Under the pieces are notes generated by a model, which did no database searches, was not told the origin of the DNA, and saw only the letters and a program-made list of their open reading frames with translations. Below are positions 56,101 to 64,000 of a stretch of 64,000 nucleotides of DNA, in pieces (the stretch's first letter is position 1; each line of letters opens with the position of its first letter). The stretch lies in the NCBI RefSeq assembly GCF_947500405.1, contig NZ_CANMRY010000002.1, positions 186,001 through 250,000 on the forward strand, in the 5' to 3' direction. Both the position numbers and the translations under genes were made by a program. Source of the stretch: an uncultured Maribacter sp. (GTDB lineage Bacteria; Bacteroidota; Bacteroidia; Flavobacteriales; Flavobacteriaceae).

Positions 56101-56652
56101 TTAAGCATTAGGATTTTTATTACGTATATTTTTATATAGTTTAATGCCCAACATTAATAAAATCCCTAAAACAATAATACCTATAACTCCAAAAACCCAA
56201 TTAAAAGTACTTTTTAGAATAACTAAAAATACTATTGCAAATAAAATTAATGTGGCACCTTCATTCCAAATACGCATATATCTTGAAGTATAATTTACCT
56301 CATCTCTTTGTAATTGCTTAAAGATTTGATGGTTTTTTAAATGATATAGAATTAGTAATACTACAAATCCTAACTTTATATGCATCCAGGGTTGTTGTAA
56401 CCAACTTGGCATTAATAGTAACAACCAAATTGCAAATAAAACACACAAAACAGCAGAAGGCCAAGTAATAATATACCATAACCTCTTAGTCATTAATTTT
56501 AATTGCTTTGTTAATATCTCCTTTTCTGGAGATGGCTTTTGCCAAGCTTCTATATGGTATATAAATAGTCTTGGAATGTAGAACAAACCAGCAAACCACG
56601 TAATTACAAATATGAGATGTAAAGATTTTATGTAATTATAATATTCTTGCAT
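56101..56652 (-). CDS. hemJ: HemJ-type protoporphyrinogen IX oxidase (CopD family)
   Basis: A 183-residue inner-membrane protein with about five helices, matching HemJ/UPF0093. The N-terminal YYNYIKSLHLIFVITWFAGL with its conserved histidine, IPRLFIYHIEAW and the later LWYIITWPSAV and WMHIKLGFVVLLILYH are characteristic. It oxidises protoporphyrinogen IX in heme synthesis. hemH, the next step of the pathway, is close on the same strand. Its ATG lies inside the 3' end of a truncated lactonase gene (17-base overlap). Confidence 0.88.
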   Translation of the reverse strand: MQEYYNYIKSLHLIFVITWFAGLFYIPRLFIYHIEAWQKPSPEKEILTKQLKLMTKRLWYIITWPSAVLCVLFAIWLLLLMPSWLQQPWMHIKLGFVVLLILYHLKNHQIFKQLQRDEVNYTSRYMRIWNEGATLILFAIVFLVILKSTFNWVFGVIGIIVLGILLMLGIKLYKNIRNKNPNA

Positions 56653-56872
56653 ACTTTTTATTATCTGATATTGTTAAAAAAGATGGGTCTTTTATCTCTG
56701 CTTCTAATTTTTTATTGTTTAGTTCTCCTGTTTTTGTGTTAAAAGAATAACTGTATAAGCCTTTGCTTCCGCTTTGCGTAAAGGTTCTAACAAAAAGTTT
56801 ACTACTTTCTACTTTACAAGAAGTGAATATAACTAAGCTAAATAAGATTAGTAATAAATTTCCTTGTTTCAT
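56636..56872 (-). pseudogene. Truncated lactonase-family (beta-propeller) gene
   Basis: 78 codons with a lipoprotein signal (VIFTSC, C19) and only the first blade of a lactonase/6-phosphogluconolactonase-type propeller: KLFVRTFTQSGSKGLYSYSF, then TGELNNKK and PSFLTISDNKKYA. Full members are about 350 residues. The frame stops just after the first blade, where the hemJ start begins, so the rest of the gene has been lost, probably by deletion. It starts 8 bases after the MATE gene. It could still make a short lipoprotein. Confidence 0.65.
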
Positions 56873-56880
56873 TCAAATAA

Positions 56881-58266
56881 TTACGTTTTAACTATTAGAT
56901 TTTTCCTTACTTCTTTTCTTAAATAATACCCTGTTACTATCGTAGCTAAAACATCAGAAATTGGGAAGGAAATCCAAACTCCAAATTCCCCTAAATAGCT
57001 TGGAAGTATTAAAATTAAAGGTATAAAAAAGAATCCTTGTCTTGTTAATGTTAGTAATAAAGCTGGTATTGCTTTTCCTATTGCTTGGAAATAGGCTGCA
57101 CCAATTAATTGTATTGTAATTATTGGTGTTGCAGCAAATACCCAACGCATTGCAGATGGTGTATGTTCTAAAACAAATGCATTTGTTGCTAGCTCTTTTG
57201 CCGTAAGGTTAGGGTTGCTACTTAAAAATAATGAAGCAATCTCGGCAGGAAAAATCATTAAACCTAAAAAAACTACAGTAGCCAAAACTGCTGCGTATTT
57301 AATAGCAGTATTAATAGATTCTCTAACCCTATCTAACTTATGCGCTCCATAATTAAACCCTGCAATAGGCAAAAAGCCCTGTGTTACTCCAAATACTGGA
57401 AATAACGCAAACATTAACATTCTGCCTATAATTGCATAAACCGCAACCATTGCTTCTCCTCCTAAATTAAAGAGAATATTATTCATTAATAAATATATTA
57501 TACTAACTACTGCCTGCCTAGAAAGTGTAACAAAACCTAAAGAGGTAATTTGTTTTAATACCTCAACATCTAACTTAAGATATTTCCACTTTATTTTTAA
57601 TTCTGAATTTTTAGAAACAAAAAAATAAGCCACATAACTACAGCTTAAAAGGTATGCTATGTTGGTTGCCCAAGCTGCTCCATGCATTCCCCAATCTAAA
57701 ACATAGATAAAAATATAATCCATAAATAGATTTCCTATAGATGGTATTATAAGTGCTACCATTGCAAATTTAGGCTTTCCTTCTGCCCTAATAACAGAGC
57801 TACCCATCATAGAAAAACCTAAAAGAGGAACGCCATACAATACAATTACATAGTAAATTTTTGCAGGATTAAAGATGTCTCCTTTTCCTCCAAAAGCGGG
57901 AATTAAATCATCTACAAAAAACAATCCAAATACTATAAATACTAGGATAATAGAAAAAGTAAGTGTAATTTGATTCCCAAAAGTTTTAAGAGCTATTTCT
58001 AAATTACTACTACCTAATGCACGAGATATTATACTGGAACCGCCAATACCAATTGCCATTCCTAAAGCGGCTATAAAAAAAGAAACTGGGAGCACTACAT
58101 TTATTGCTGCAATGGCAATAGAGCCAATCCAATTACCAACAAAAATAGAATCTACTAAAACATTTAAAGACATTACTAGTATCCCTATGGCTGCTGGTAC
58201 AGCTTGCTTAACCAGCAATTTTCCTATAGGCTCAGAACCTAGTTGCTCTGATGATACTTTTTCCAT
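56881..58266 (-). CDS. MATE-family efflux transporter
   Basis: A 461-residue MATE exporter with 12 predicted helices in two halves. The first half has QAVPAAIGILVMSLNVLVDS and GNWIGSIAIAAINVVLPVSF; the second starts near ITSLGFVTLSRQAVVSIIYL. Typical MATE features are the GGSSIISRALG loop and PVFGVTQGFLPIAGFNYGA. It exports cationic compounds using sodium or proton gradients. Its ATG overlaps the hemH stop by one base (TAATG), so it is translationally coupled with ferrochelatase. A role in porphyrin export is possible but unproven. Confidence 0.93.
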   Translation of the reverse strand: MEKVSSEQLGSEPIGKLLVKQAVPAAIGILVMSLNVLVDSIFVGNWIGSIAIAAINVVLPVSFFIAALGMAIGIGGSSIISRALGSSNLEIALKTFGNQITLTFSIILVFIVFGLFFVDDLIPAFGGKGDIFNPAKIYYVIVLYGVPLLGFSMMGSSVIRAEGKPKFAMVALIIPSIGNLFMDYIFIYVLDWGMHGAAWATNIAYLLSCSYVAYFFVSKNSELKIKWKYLKLDVEVLKQITSLGFVTLSRQAVVSIIYLLMNNILFNLGGEAMVAVYAIIGRMLMFALFPVFGVTQGFLPIAGFNYGAHKLDRVRESINTAIKYAAVLATVVFLGLMIFPAEIASLFLSSNPNLTAKELATNAFVLEHTPSAMRWVFAATPIITIQLIGAAYFQAIGKAIPALLLTLTRQGFFFIPLILILPSYLGEFGVWISFPISDVLATIVTGYYLRKEVRKNLIVKT

Positions 58267-59297
58267 TATGCTGGTAGTAGTTCATTCTCTTGCCAGTCTT
58301 TAAGCCAATTTACCATAACTTGCACCCAATCATCCCTATCATTTAAACAAGGAATGTGTTTATAATCTTCCCCCCCTGCTTCTTGGAATTGATGCTTACC
58401 TTCCATTGCAATTTCTTCTAGAGTTTCTAAACAATCGGAAACAAAAGCTGGGGTTATAACTGCCAATTTTTTCTTTCCTTCTTTAGGAAAACGTTCAAAC
58501 TCAAAATCGGTATACGGTTTTAACCAAGGGTCATTTGGTAGTCTAGATTGAAAAGATAAGCTTACTTTATCTTCTGGCAATCCTAAATATGCTTTTACTT
58601 TTTCTGTAACATCAAAACACTGATGACGGTAACAACTATGGTGCGCTACCGAATTTGTAGAACAACAACTACCATCTATTTTACAATGAAACTTAGTTGG
58701 GTCGCTCTTTTTTATATGTCTTTCTGGAATTCCATGGTAGGAGAATAAAATATGATCGTAATCAAAACCTTTAAGTCCATCTGCTATACTTTCCGAAAGT
58801 ACTTTTATATACTCTTTATTCTTATAAAAAGCAGGTAAAGTAGTTAACTTCATTTCTGGGAAAAAAGCATCTTTGTCTTCCATTGTCTTTACAACAACAG
58901 TTTCAAAAGAAGACATAGCATACTGCGGGTATAAAGGAACAAGCAAAACATCATCTACACCCTTATCTTTTAATTCTTGTAGAGCATTCTTAATTGTCAT
59001 GCTTCCATAACGCATTCCTAAGGCTACGGGCATGTCTACAAATTGTTTTACTTTTTCAGTGAACCTTTCTGATATTACTACCAATGGAGACCCTTCTTCC
59101 CACCATATTTTACTATATGCTTCGGCAGATTTTTTAGGTCTTGTTTGTAAAATAATACCACGAACAATAATATTACGTAACCATTTAGAAACATCTATTA
59201 CCCTTTCATCCATTAAAAACTCATCTAAATAGGGTTTAACATCTTTTGCGGTTGGACTATCCGGGGATCCAAGGTTAACTAGTAATATTCCTTTCAT
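58266..59297 (-). CDS. hemH: Ferrochelatase
   Basis: Inserts ferrous iron into protoporphyrin IX, the last step of heme b synthesis. The 343-residue protein starts MKGILLVNLGSPDSP as usual and has the signature ILFSYHGIPERHIKK with the catalytic histidine, and SLSFQSRLPNDPWLKPYTD. A cysteine-rich segment CKIDGSCCSTNSVAHHSCYR lies in the middle; similar clusters occur in some ferrochelatases that hold an iron-sulfur centre or extra metal. The last glutamate region is VSDCLETLEEI. Confidence 0.95.
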   Translation of the reverse strand: MKGILLVNLGSPDSPTAKDVKPYLDEFLMDERVIDVSKWLRNIIVRGIILQTRPKKSAEAYSKIWWEEGSPLVVISERFTEKVKQFVDMPVALGMRYGSMTIKNALQELKDKGVDDVLLVPLYPQYAMSSFETVVVKTMEDKDAFFPEMKLTTLPAFYKNKEYIKVLSESIADGLKGFDYDHILFSYHGIPERHIKKSDPTKFHCKIDGSCCSTNSVAHHSCYRHQCFDVTEKVKAYLGLPEDKVSLSFQSRLPNDPWLKPYTDFEFERFPKEGKKKLAVITPAFVSDCLETLEEIAMEGKHQFQEAGGEDYKHIPCLNDRDDWVQVMVNWLKDWQENELLPA

Positions 59298-59316
59298 CTG
59301 TTCTTTTTATCAAAAA

Positions 59317-59324
59317 CAAAAATA
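59317..59324 (-). promoter_or_regulatory. -7 box (TATTTTTG) for hemH
   Basis: Exact TAnnTTTG match on the minus strand, 19 bases upstream of the hemH ATG. No clear -33 element. Confidence 0.4.
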
Positions 59325-59494
59325 CTACATGTATTGAATATACGTTAAGATAATTTAAGACTTTATTAATAGTATTATAAGGTTTAACAATAAAGTAGTA
59401 CCTTAAATTTTATAGTACAAGAAAAAGTTAATTAGCATTTTCTTTTATTATAGTCTGGTTTCTTTAAAATAATTTGCCAAATATTTACTTTTTT

Positions 59495-62400
59495 ATGCAT
59501 TTAAAAATTACGCTATTTACCCTTTTTATATGTCTTAGTATAAAAGCACAAGAAAAAAATAGTCTTTTATGGGAAATTTCGGGAAACGGCTTACAAAAAA
59601 GCTCTTACCTCTATGGAACCATGCATGTGAGTAAAAAAATTGCTTTTCGTTTAGATGATGTTTTTTACGATGCTTTAGATAAAAGTGAGATAATTGCTTT
59701 AGAGTCTGATCCTAATACTTGGCTAGATAATGATGATATTAATGGAAGTTCTATTCGTAGTATAGGAAGCGGACTTATGACTAAAGGTTTTTACACGTAT
59801 CCGTTTTTAATAAATAATCCTAGAAAAGAAAATATTGCATCTTACCTAGCTGCAGAAGACCGTATAATTAATAATATTTTATACAGAACAAGCTCTTTCT
59901 CACAAAATTTTGAAGAAGAGACGTATTTAGACATGTTTATTTATCAAGCAGGGAAAAAGTTTGATAAAAAAATAGTTGCTTTAGAAGACATGGAAGAGTC
60001 TGCTACCCTAGTTGCTAGGGCAAGTAAAAATCCAGTAAAACAAAAGCCAGACGAGTGGTTATTAAAAAGAATGCAACAACAAGACCCTATGTTTATGTTG
60101 CAAGACGCTTATAGGGAAAGAAATATTAGTCTTTTGGATTCTATAGACAGAGCAATGTATACGCCTTATTATATAGAGAATATGCTTCATATTAGAAACC
60201 ATAATATGGCAAAAAGTCTAGACTCTGTTATGCAATTAGGTAAGGTATTTGCTGGTATAGGTGCTGCACATTTACCAGGAGAAAATGGTGTTATAGACCT
60301 GCTACAAAAGAAAGGATATACTGTAAAACCACTAACTTCTAGAGCAGGTAATAAAGGGAAGCTATTAAAAGAAAAAATTGAAGATAAAATAAAGATTAAC
60401 TCTTATAATACTCATGAAGTAGAAGATCATTTTTTTAGCCTTCTTTTACCTAATAAAATTTATCCTATTAACTCTGTAAATAAAACAACCTATGTTTCAC
60501 CAGATTTGGCAAACGGAAGCTTTGTAGTAATTAACAGAATACCCTTACACTCTTTCCTAAAACAAGAGCACACCTATTCTTTAGAAGATATAGATCATTT
60601 ACTTTTTGAAAACATTCCAGGGAAAATCATTGAAAAAAACAAAATATACCGAAACGGATATAATGGTCTAGATATTAAAAATAAACTTAAAAATGGAGAT
60701 GTACAACGCTATCAAATTTATAAAACTCCGTTAGAAATTATAATTTTTAAAATGGGGGGAGAAGGTAATTTTGTTTCTCAATTCTCGGACACTATTTTTA
60801 ACAGTATTACTTTTAAAAATAGGAAACTTAAAAAGGTAACCATTACCTCTGGTTTTAATGATTTTAAAATAAAAATGCCCTCTTTATATAATTTCACAAA
60901 TGCATCTAGAGGTGGCAACAGGTTTATTGAAGGCTATGATAGTATAAAAGATTCTTATTACTTTCTTAAAAAAGCAAGTTTAAACGATTTTAATTTTATA
61001 GAACAAGATTCTTTTGAGCTTAAACAAATACAAAAAAGATTTTATCAAGATTTAAAACTAACACCAGAATACAGTCCTGTAAAAGACAAAACACTAAGTT
61101 CTAGTGCTCCATTTTTTAAAAGCAATAAAACACTTTATATTAAAACAGTACTTGCTAATAACAATTATTACTTACTGGGTGTTTTAACCAACGATAGCGA
61201 AGAGGCTTTAAACTATTTTAATTCTTTAAAACTACAAGAAACAAAATATAAGAAACCATTTACTACTGTAATAGATACTGCTCTATTTTTTAGGACAAAA
61301 ACTAATGTTACTCCACCAAAATTTGTAGAGAGTAGCAAAGATTATTACAATGATAAGAAAACAAAAGAGTATGATGCGTTTAATAAAAAAACAGTCTACA
61401 GTAATAAAAACCGGGAAGCAATTTGGGTAGAAGTGAATAAGTCACATGACCTACTAATGTTCCAAAACATTGACTCTGTTTGGGCACTTCGTAAGCGTTT
61501 ATATGCCAAAAACACATTTGCAATTAAAAATACTACGCAAAAAATTATAGATAAAAACACTTATGAATTACAATTAACCCTAACAGATACTGCAAGTACT
61601 AGGGGAATTTTAATTAAAAATGTAATAAAAGGCGGATTACTTTGGGAATTAAAAACCCCAATAGACACCTTAGTAAAATCCACTAGCTTTGTAACTAACT
61701 TTTATTCCAACTTTACACCACTAGATACAATTATTGGAAAAGACATTTTACAAGACAAAACACCAGATTTTTTTAAAGCTCTAAAAAATAATGACAGCCT
61801 AGCTACAGAAGGTTACAAATTTGTAAAATTTAATAAGAAGCATCTTAGCGAACTAAAACATTATATTTCTAGGCATACATTTACAGATAGCCAAAAAGAA
61901 ATACAACCCTATTTAATTAGAGAGTTATCTAAAATAAAAAACACCAATCTTAAAGAATTTTATACAGAGTTTTACACCCAATCTTATAGTAACTCTAGCG
62001 CACAAGCCAAAATTCTAAAAGCATTAGCAAATAAAAAAGAAGAAGACGCAACTGACTTAATGTTAAGTTTAATGTCTACAGACCTTCCATTAATATCTAA
62101 TCAGTATCAAATTAATTCTATTTTTAGAGCATATAATGATAGCCTAAACCTAGCAAAAAAACTATTCCCAGAAATTCTAGAATACAGCGCAATAGAGGAA
62201 TACAAACTGCCTATCTTTTCACTTTTAGCTAAACTTAAAACAAATAGGTTTGCTAAACCTAAACTATATAAAAAGTATAAAAAGCAAATTTTAAATGACG
62301 CCAAAATACTTCTGAAAAGACAATTAGGAGCAGATAATGCTATGTATAATCAAAATAGATACGCAACTCTTCAAAATAAAACTAGTAGTATTTTAGAAGA

Positions 62401-63010
62401 CTATGTTACACTTCTTTTCCCTTTTAGAAAAGAAAAATCTGTGGCACAATTTTATTCACAACTACTAATGGTAAAAGATGCAGATATAAAAACCACCTAT
62501 GTAACTTTACTTGCAAATAATAACGAAGCTATTCCTCAAAATCTTTTAAATGAACTTGCTATTGATGTACAATCTAGAGTACTATTATATAACAAATTAA
62601 AAGATGTAAATAAATTACAATTATTTCCTTCTACCTATAAAACACAGAAACACATAGCTGAAGCACTCCTTTTTCAAAAAATAATATATGAAAAAGATAA
62701 AATACAACTGCAATACTTGTGTAATGAAACTTTAGATTATGAAGGAAAACAGGTTTCTGCTTATTTTTTCAAGAAAAGAAACAGTCAAGATTATGATAAA
62801 AATTATAGTCTACATATGTTTGTTTTTGAAAAAGGAAAAGGCATACAAACTAATCCAGTGTATAAAAATCGTGGCATGCGTATAGAAGACACAGATACAG
62901 ATGATGATACTGTTAGGTATGTAACTGAAGAATTCTTATTAGAAAAGCACAAAAGAGCAGTTATATATAGACCAAATGGATATGGTGGTTATGGTTATCA
63001 CGGATTTTAA
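59495..63010 (+). CDS. Very large exported TraB/GumN-domain protein
   Basis: A 1,171-residue exported protein. I use the ATG at 59495 (MHLKITLFTLFICLSIKA/Q, a signal peptide); the longer frame starts at a TTG. Residues about 22-290 form a TraB/GumN domain: LLWEISGNGLQKSSYLYGTMH, given here as LWEISGNGLQKSSYLYGTMH, with GTMH as the first conserved motif, and GIGAAHLPGENGVIDLLQKK as the second. The remaining 880 residues match nothing I know; from about 790 they look like helical repeats, and the tail ends YRPNGYGGYGYHGF. TraB/GumN proteins resemble metal-dependent hydrolases of the TIKI type. It is followed 28 bases later by a DUF1460 gene. Confidence 0.82.
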   Translation: MHLKITLFTLFICLSIKAQEKNSLLWEISGNGLQKSSYLYGTMHVSKKIAFRLDDVFYDALDKSEIIALESDPNTWLDNDDINGSSIRSIGSGLMTKGFYTYPFLINNPRKENIASYLAAEDRIINNILYRTSSFSQNFEEETYLDMFIYQAGKKFDKKIVALEDMEESATLVARASKNPVKQKPDEWLLKRMQQQDPMFMLQDAYRERNISLLDSIDRAMYTPYYIENMLHIRNHNMAKSLDSVMQLGKVFAGIGAAHLPGENGVIDLLQKKGYTVKPLTSRAGNKGKLLKEKIEDKIKINSYNTHEVEDHFFSLLLPNKIYPINSVNKTTYVSPDLANGSFVVINRIPLHSFLKQEHTYSLEDIDHLLFENIPGKIIEKNKIYRNGYNGLDIKNKLKNGDVQRYQIYKTPLEIIIFKMGGEGNFVSQFSDTIFNSITFKNRKLKKVTITSGFNDFKIKMPSLYNFTNASRGGNRFIEGYDSIKDSYYFLKKASLNDFNFIEQDSFELKQIQKRFYQDLKLTPEYSPVKDKTLSSSAPFFKSNKTLYIKTVLANNNYYLLGVLTNDSEEALNYFNSLKLQETKYKKPFTTVIDTALFFRTKTNVTPPKFVESSKDYYNDKKTKEYDAFNKKTVYSNKNREAIWVEVNKSHDLLMFQNIDSVWALRKRLYAKNTFAIKNTTQKIIDKNTYELQLTLTDTASTRGILIKNVIKGGLLWELKTPIDTLVKSTSFVTNFYSNFTPLDTIIGKDILQDKTPDFFKALKNNDSLATEGYKFVKFNKKHLSELKHYISRHTFTDSQKEIQPYLIRELSKIKNTNLKEFYTEFYTQSYSNSSAQAKILKALANKKEEDATDLMLSLMSTDLPLISNQYQINSIFRAYNDSLNLAKKLFPEILEYSAIEEYKLPIFSLLAKLKTNRFAKPKLYKKYKKQILNDAKILLKRQLGADNAMYNQNRYATLQNKTSSILEDYVTLLFPFRKEKSVAQFYSQLLMVKDADIKTTYVTLLANNNEAIPQNLLNELAIDVQSRVLLYNKLKDVNKLQLFPSTYKTQKHIAEALLFQKIIYEKDKIQLQYLCNETLDYEGKQVSAYFFKKRNSQDYDKNYSLHMFVFEKGKGIQTNPVYKNRGMRIEDTDTDDDTVRYVTEEFLLEKHKRAVIYRPNGYGGYGYHGF

Positions 63011-63038
63011 TATACCTTGGCTAAAATTCTAAACAGTT

Positions 63039-63878
63039 ATGAAAATTGCATATTTTCTTTTCTTTATTCTTTTTATTACTACTACTTTCTCACAAGAAGT
63101 TGTTTGCTCTATACAAGACAAAGAAACCTTTGAAACTAAAATAATAGCTGTTGATGGTTTTCTAGAAAAAGAATTTGGTAAAACAATAACTGCTGTAGGT
63201 AAAACTTTCTTAGGAACACCTTACGTTCCCAAAACCTTAGAGATTGATGAAAAAGAGCCCTTGGTTATTAATTTTCAAGGTTTAGATTGCACTACCTATG
63301 TAGAAAACGTTTTGGCGTTTAGTCTTTTATTAAAAAATGAAAAAACAGATTTTATTTCTTTTACCAAAACTTTAGAAAATATACGATATAAAGACGGTAA
63401 ACGTAATGGTTATGCCTCTAGACTACATTATTTTTCAGAATGGATTGCTAATAACGAGGAGAAAGGTTTAGTTAAAAATATAACTTCTGAAATTGGTGGT
63501 ATAGAAATAAATAAGACCATTAATTTTATGAGCACACATAGAAAATTATATCCTTTCCTAAAGGATAATGATACTAACTATAATAAAATAAAAGCCTCTG
63601 AAGAGTTCCTAAATAACGAGGCTATTTGCATTCTAGAACAAGACCAAATTAAAGCAAACGAACATTTAATTAAATCTGGAGACATAATAGCACTTACAAC
63701 GGCTATAAAAGGTTTAGATATTACACACACCGGAATTGCAATACTAGAGAAAGATGGTAGAATTCACCTTTTACACGCCTCCTCATCTGGGGAAGTTAAA
63801 ATATCTAAAGAACCACTAATAGATTATCTTAAAAAGATAAAAAACAATACAGGAATTATGGTTTGCAGGCCTTTATAA
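63039..63878 (+). CDS. DUF1460 (N-acetylmuramoyl-L-alanine amidase-like) exported protein
   Basis: A 279-residue exported protein of the DUF1460 family, an NlpC/P60-like fold acting on peptidoglycan or its fragments. Signal peptide to about residue 18 (MKIAYFLFFILFITTTFS/Q). The nucleophile is probably C84 in FQGLDCTTYVENV, and the catalytic histidine H230 in DITHTGIAI, followed by HLLHASSSG. It probably shares a transcript with the TraB/GumN protein. The gene is complete. Confidence 0.88.
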   Translation: MKIAYFLFFILFITTTFSQEVVCSIQDKETFETKIIAVDGFLEKEFGKTITAVGKTFLGTPYVPKTLEIDEKEPLVINFQGLDCTTYVENVLAFSLLLKNEKTDFISFTKTLENIRYKDGKRNGYASRLHYFSEWIANNEEKGLVKNITSEIGGIEINKTINFMSTHRKLYPFLKDNDTNYNKIKASEEFLNNEAICILEQDQIKANEHLIKSGDIIALTTAIKGLDITHTGIAILEKDGRIHLLHASSSGEVKISKEPLIDYLKKIKNNTGIMVCRPL

Positions 63879-63896
63879 AAGTTAAACCTTACCTAA

Positions 63897-63920
63897 TTTA
63901 CAAACCATTTAGTTTGTAAA
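63897..63920. repeat. Short inverted repeat after the DUF1460 gene
   Basis: 9-bp arms TTTACAAAC and GTTTGTAAA (63897-63905, 63912-63920) with a 6-base loop, 18 bases past the stop codon. It has no following T run, so termination is doubtful. The last 80 bases of the window hold no gene. Confidence 0.35.
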
Positions 63921-64000
63921 GGAATAATAAACCCGTACAATTATATAAATATTTGCAATTCATCGGCAAAAAACTAAAAAAAGTCTTAACCATTACAAAA

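Overview
The window is AT-rich chromosomal DNA from a member of the Bacteroidetes, most likely the family Flavobacteriaceae. The evidence is the gene families present (YicC-gmk-nadD operon, BrxB bacilliredoxin, DUF3109, DUF1460, FtsX-type single-chain permeases, LytTR/LytS-like pairs, NtrY-like kinase next to enoyl-CoA hydratase), A-rich leaders without Shine-Dalgarno sites, and several exact matches to the Bacteroidetes -7 box TAnnTTTG. I cannot name a genus. I saw no tRNA, rRNA, CRISPR array, insertion sequence or prophage.

Layout. 1-6.0 kb: the 3' part of a PiT phosphate permease, a helical-repeat protein, a YiaA-type membrane protein with two tandem terminator hairpins, and a divergent pair of YceI with a membrane-anchored winged-helix regulator. 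6.1-8.1 kb: housekeeping operon yicC-gmk-nadD. 8.2-19.1 kb: a carbohydrate locus with two GMC dehydrogenases (one with a Tat-type gamma subunit), DUF1080, two xylose-isomerase-like TIM barrels, a Gfo/Idh/MocA oxidoreductase and an MFS transporter. It looks like a pathway through 3-keto-glycosides. 19.5-23.2 kb: nrdB-nrdA (class I ribonucleotide reductase). 23.2-24.3 kb: a gap of about 1.1 kb with a strong terminator, gene debris and a possible 42-residue peptide.

24.3-34.0 kb: a LytTR regulator with a TPR-type kinase, DUF3109, MarC, then the group TerB/J-domain protein - HupE/UreJ - dCMP deaminase - S41 protease on the minus strand, and BrxB - PlsC - HD hydrolase on the plus strand. 34.2-43.3 kb is an accessory stretch. 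It starts with two frameshifted genes (DUF6624-like and NIPSNAP-like) and continues with exported proteins: a metallo-beta-lactamase-fold protein with altered zinc ligands, an ankyrin + PD40 protein, two class-C-type serine hydrolases, an alpha/beta hydrolase and an amidohydrolase lipoprotein.

43.4-52.1 kb: a MacAB-TolC-like export operon (TolC, membrane-fusion protein, ATPase, FtsX permease), divergent from a sigma-54 response regulator and its kinase. The shared intergenic region carries a 12+12 bp perfect palindrome and a -24/-12-like element just upstream of tolC. This is a self-contained regulatory module that can be tested. 52.2-59.3 kb: a secreted unknown protein, enoyl-CoA hydratase, NtrY-like kinase, hemJ, a truncated lactonase gene running into hemJ, a MATE exporter and hemH. 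59.5-63.9 kb: a very large TraB/GumN-domain protein followed by a DUF1460 amidase-like protein.

Several starts were moved from the longest open frame, using signal peptides, family N-termini or -7 boxes. No completely new system is proven here. The best leads are the sigma-54/palindrome efflux module, the 3-keto-glycoside locus, the divergent YceI/membrane regulator pair and the altered metallo-beta-lactamase.
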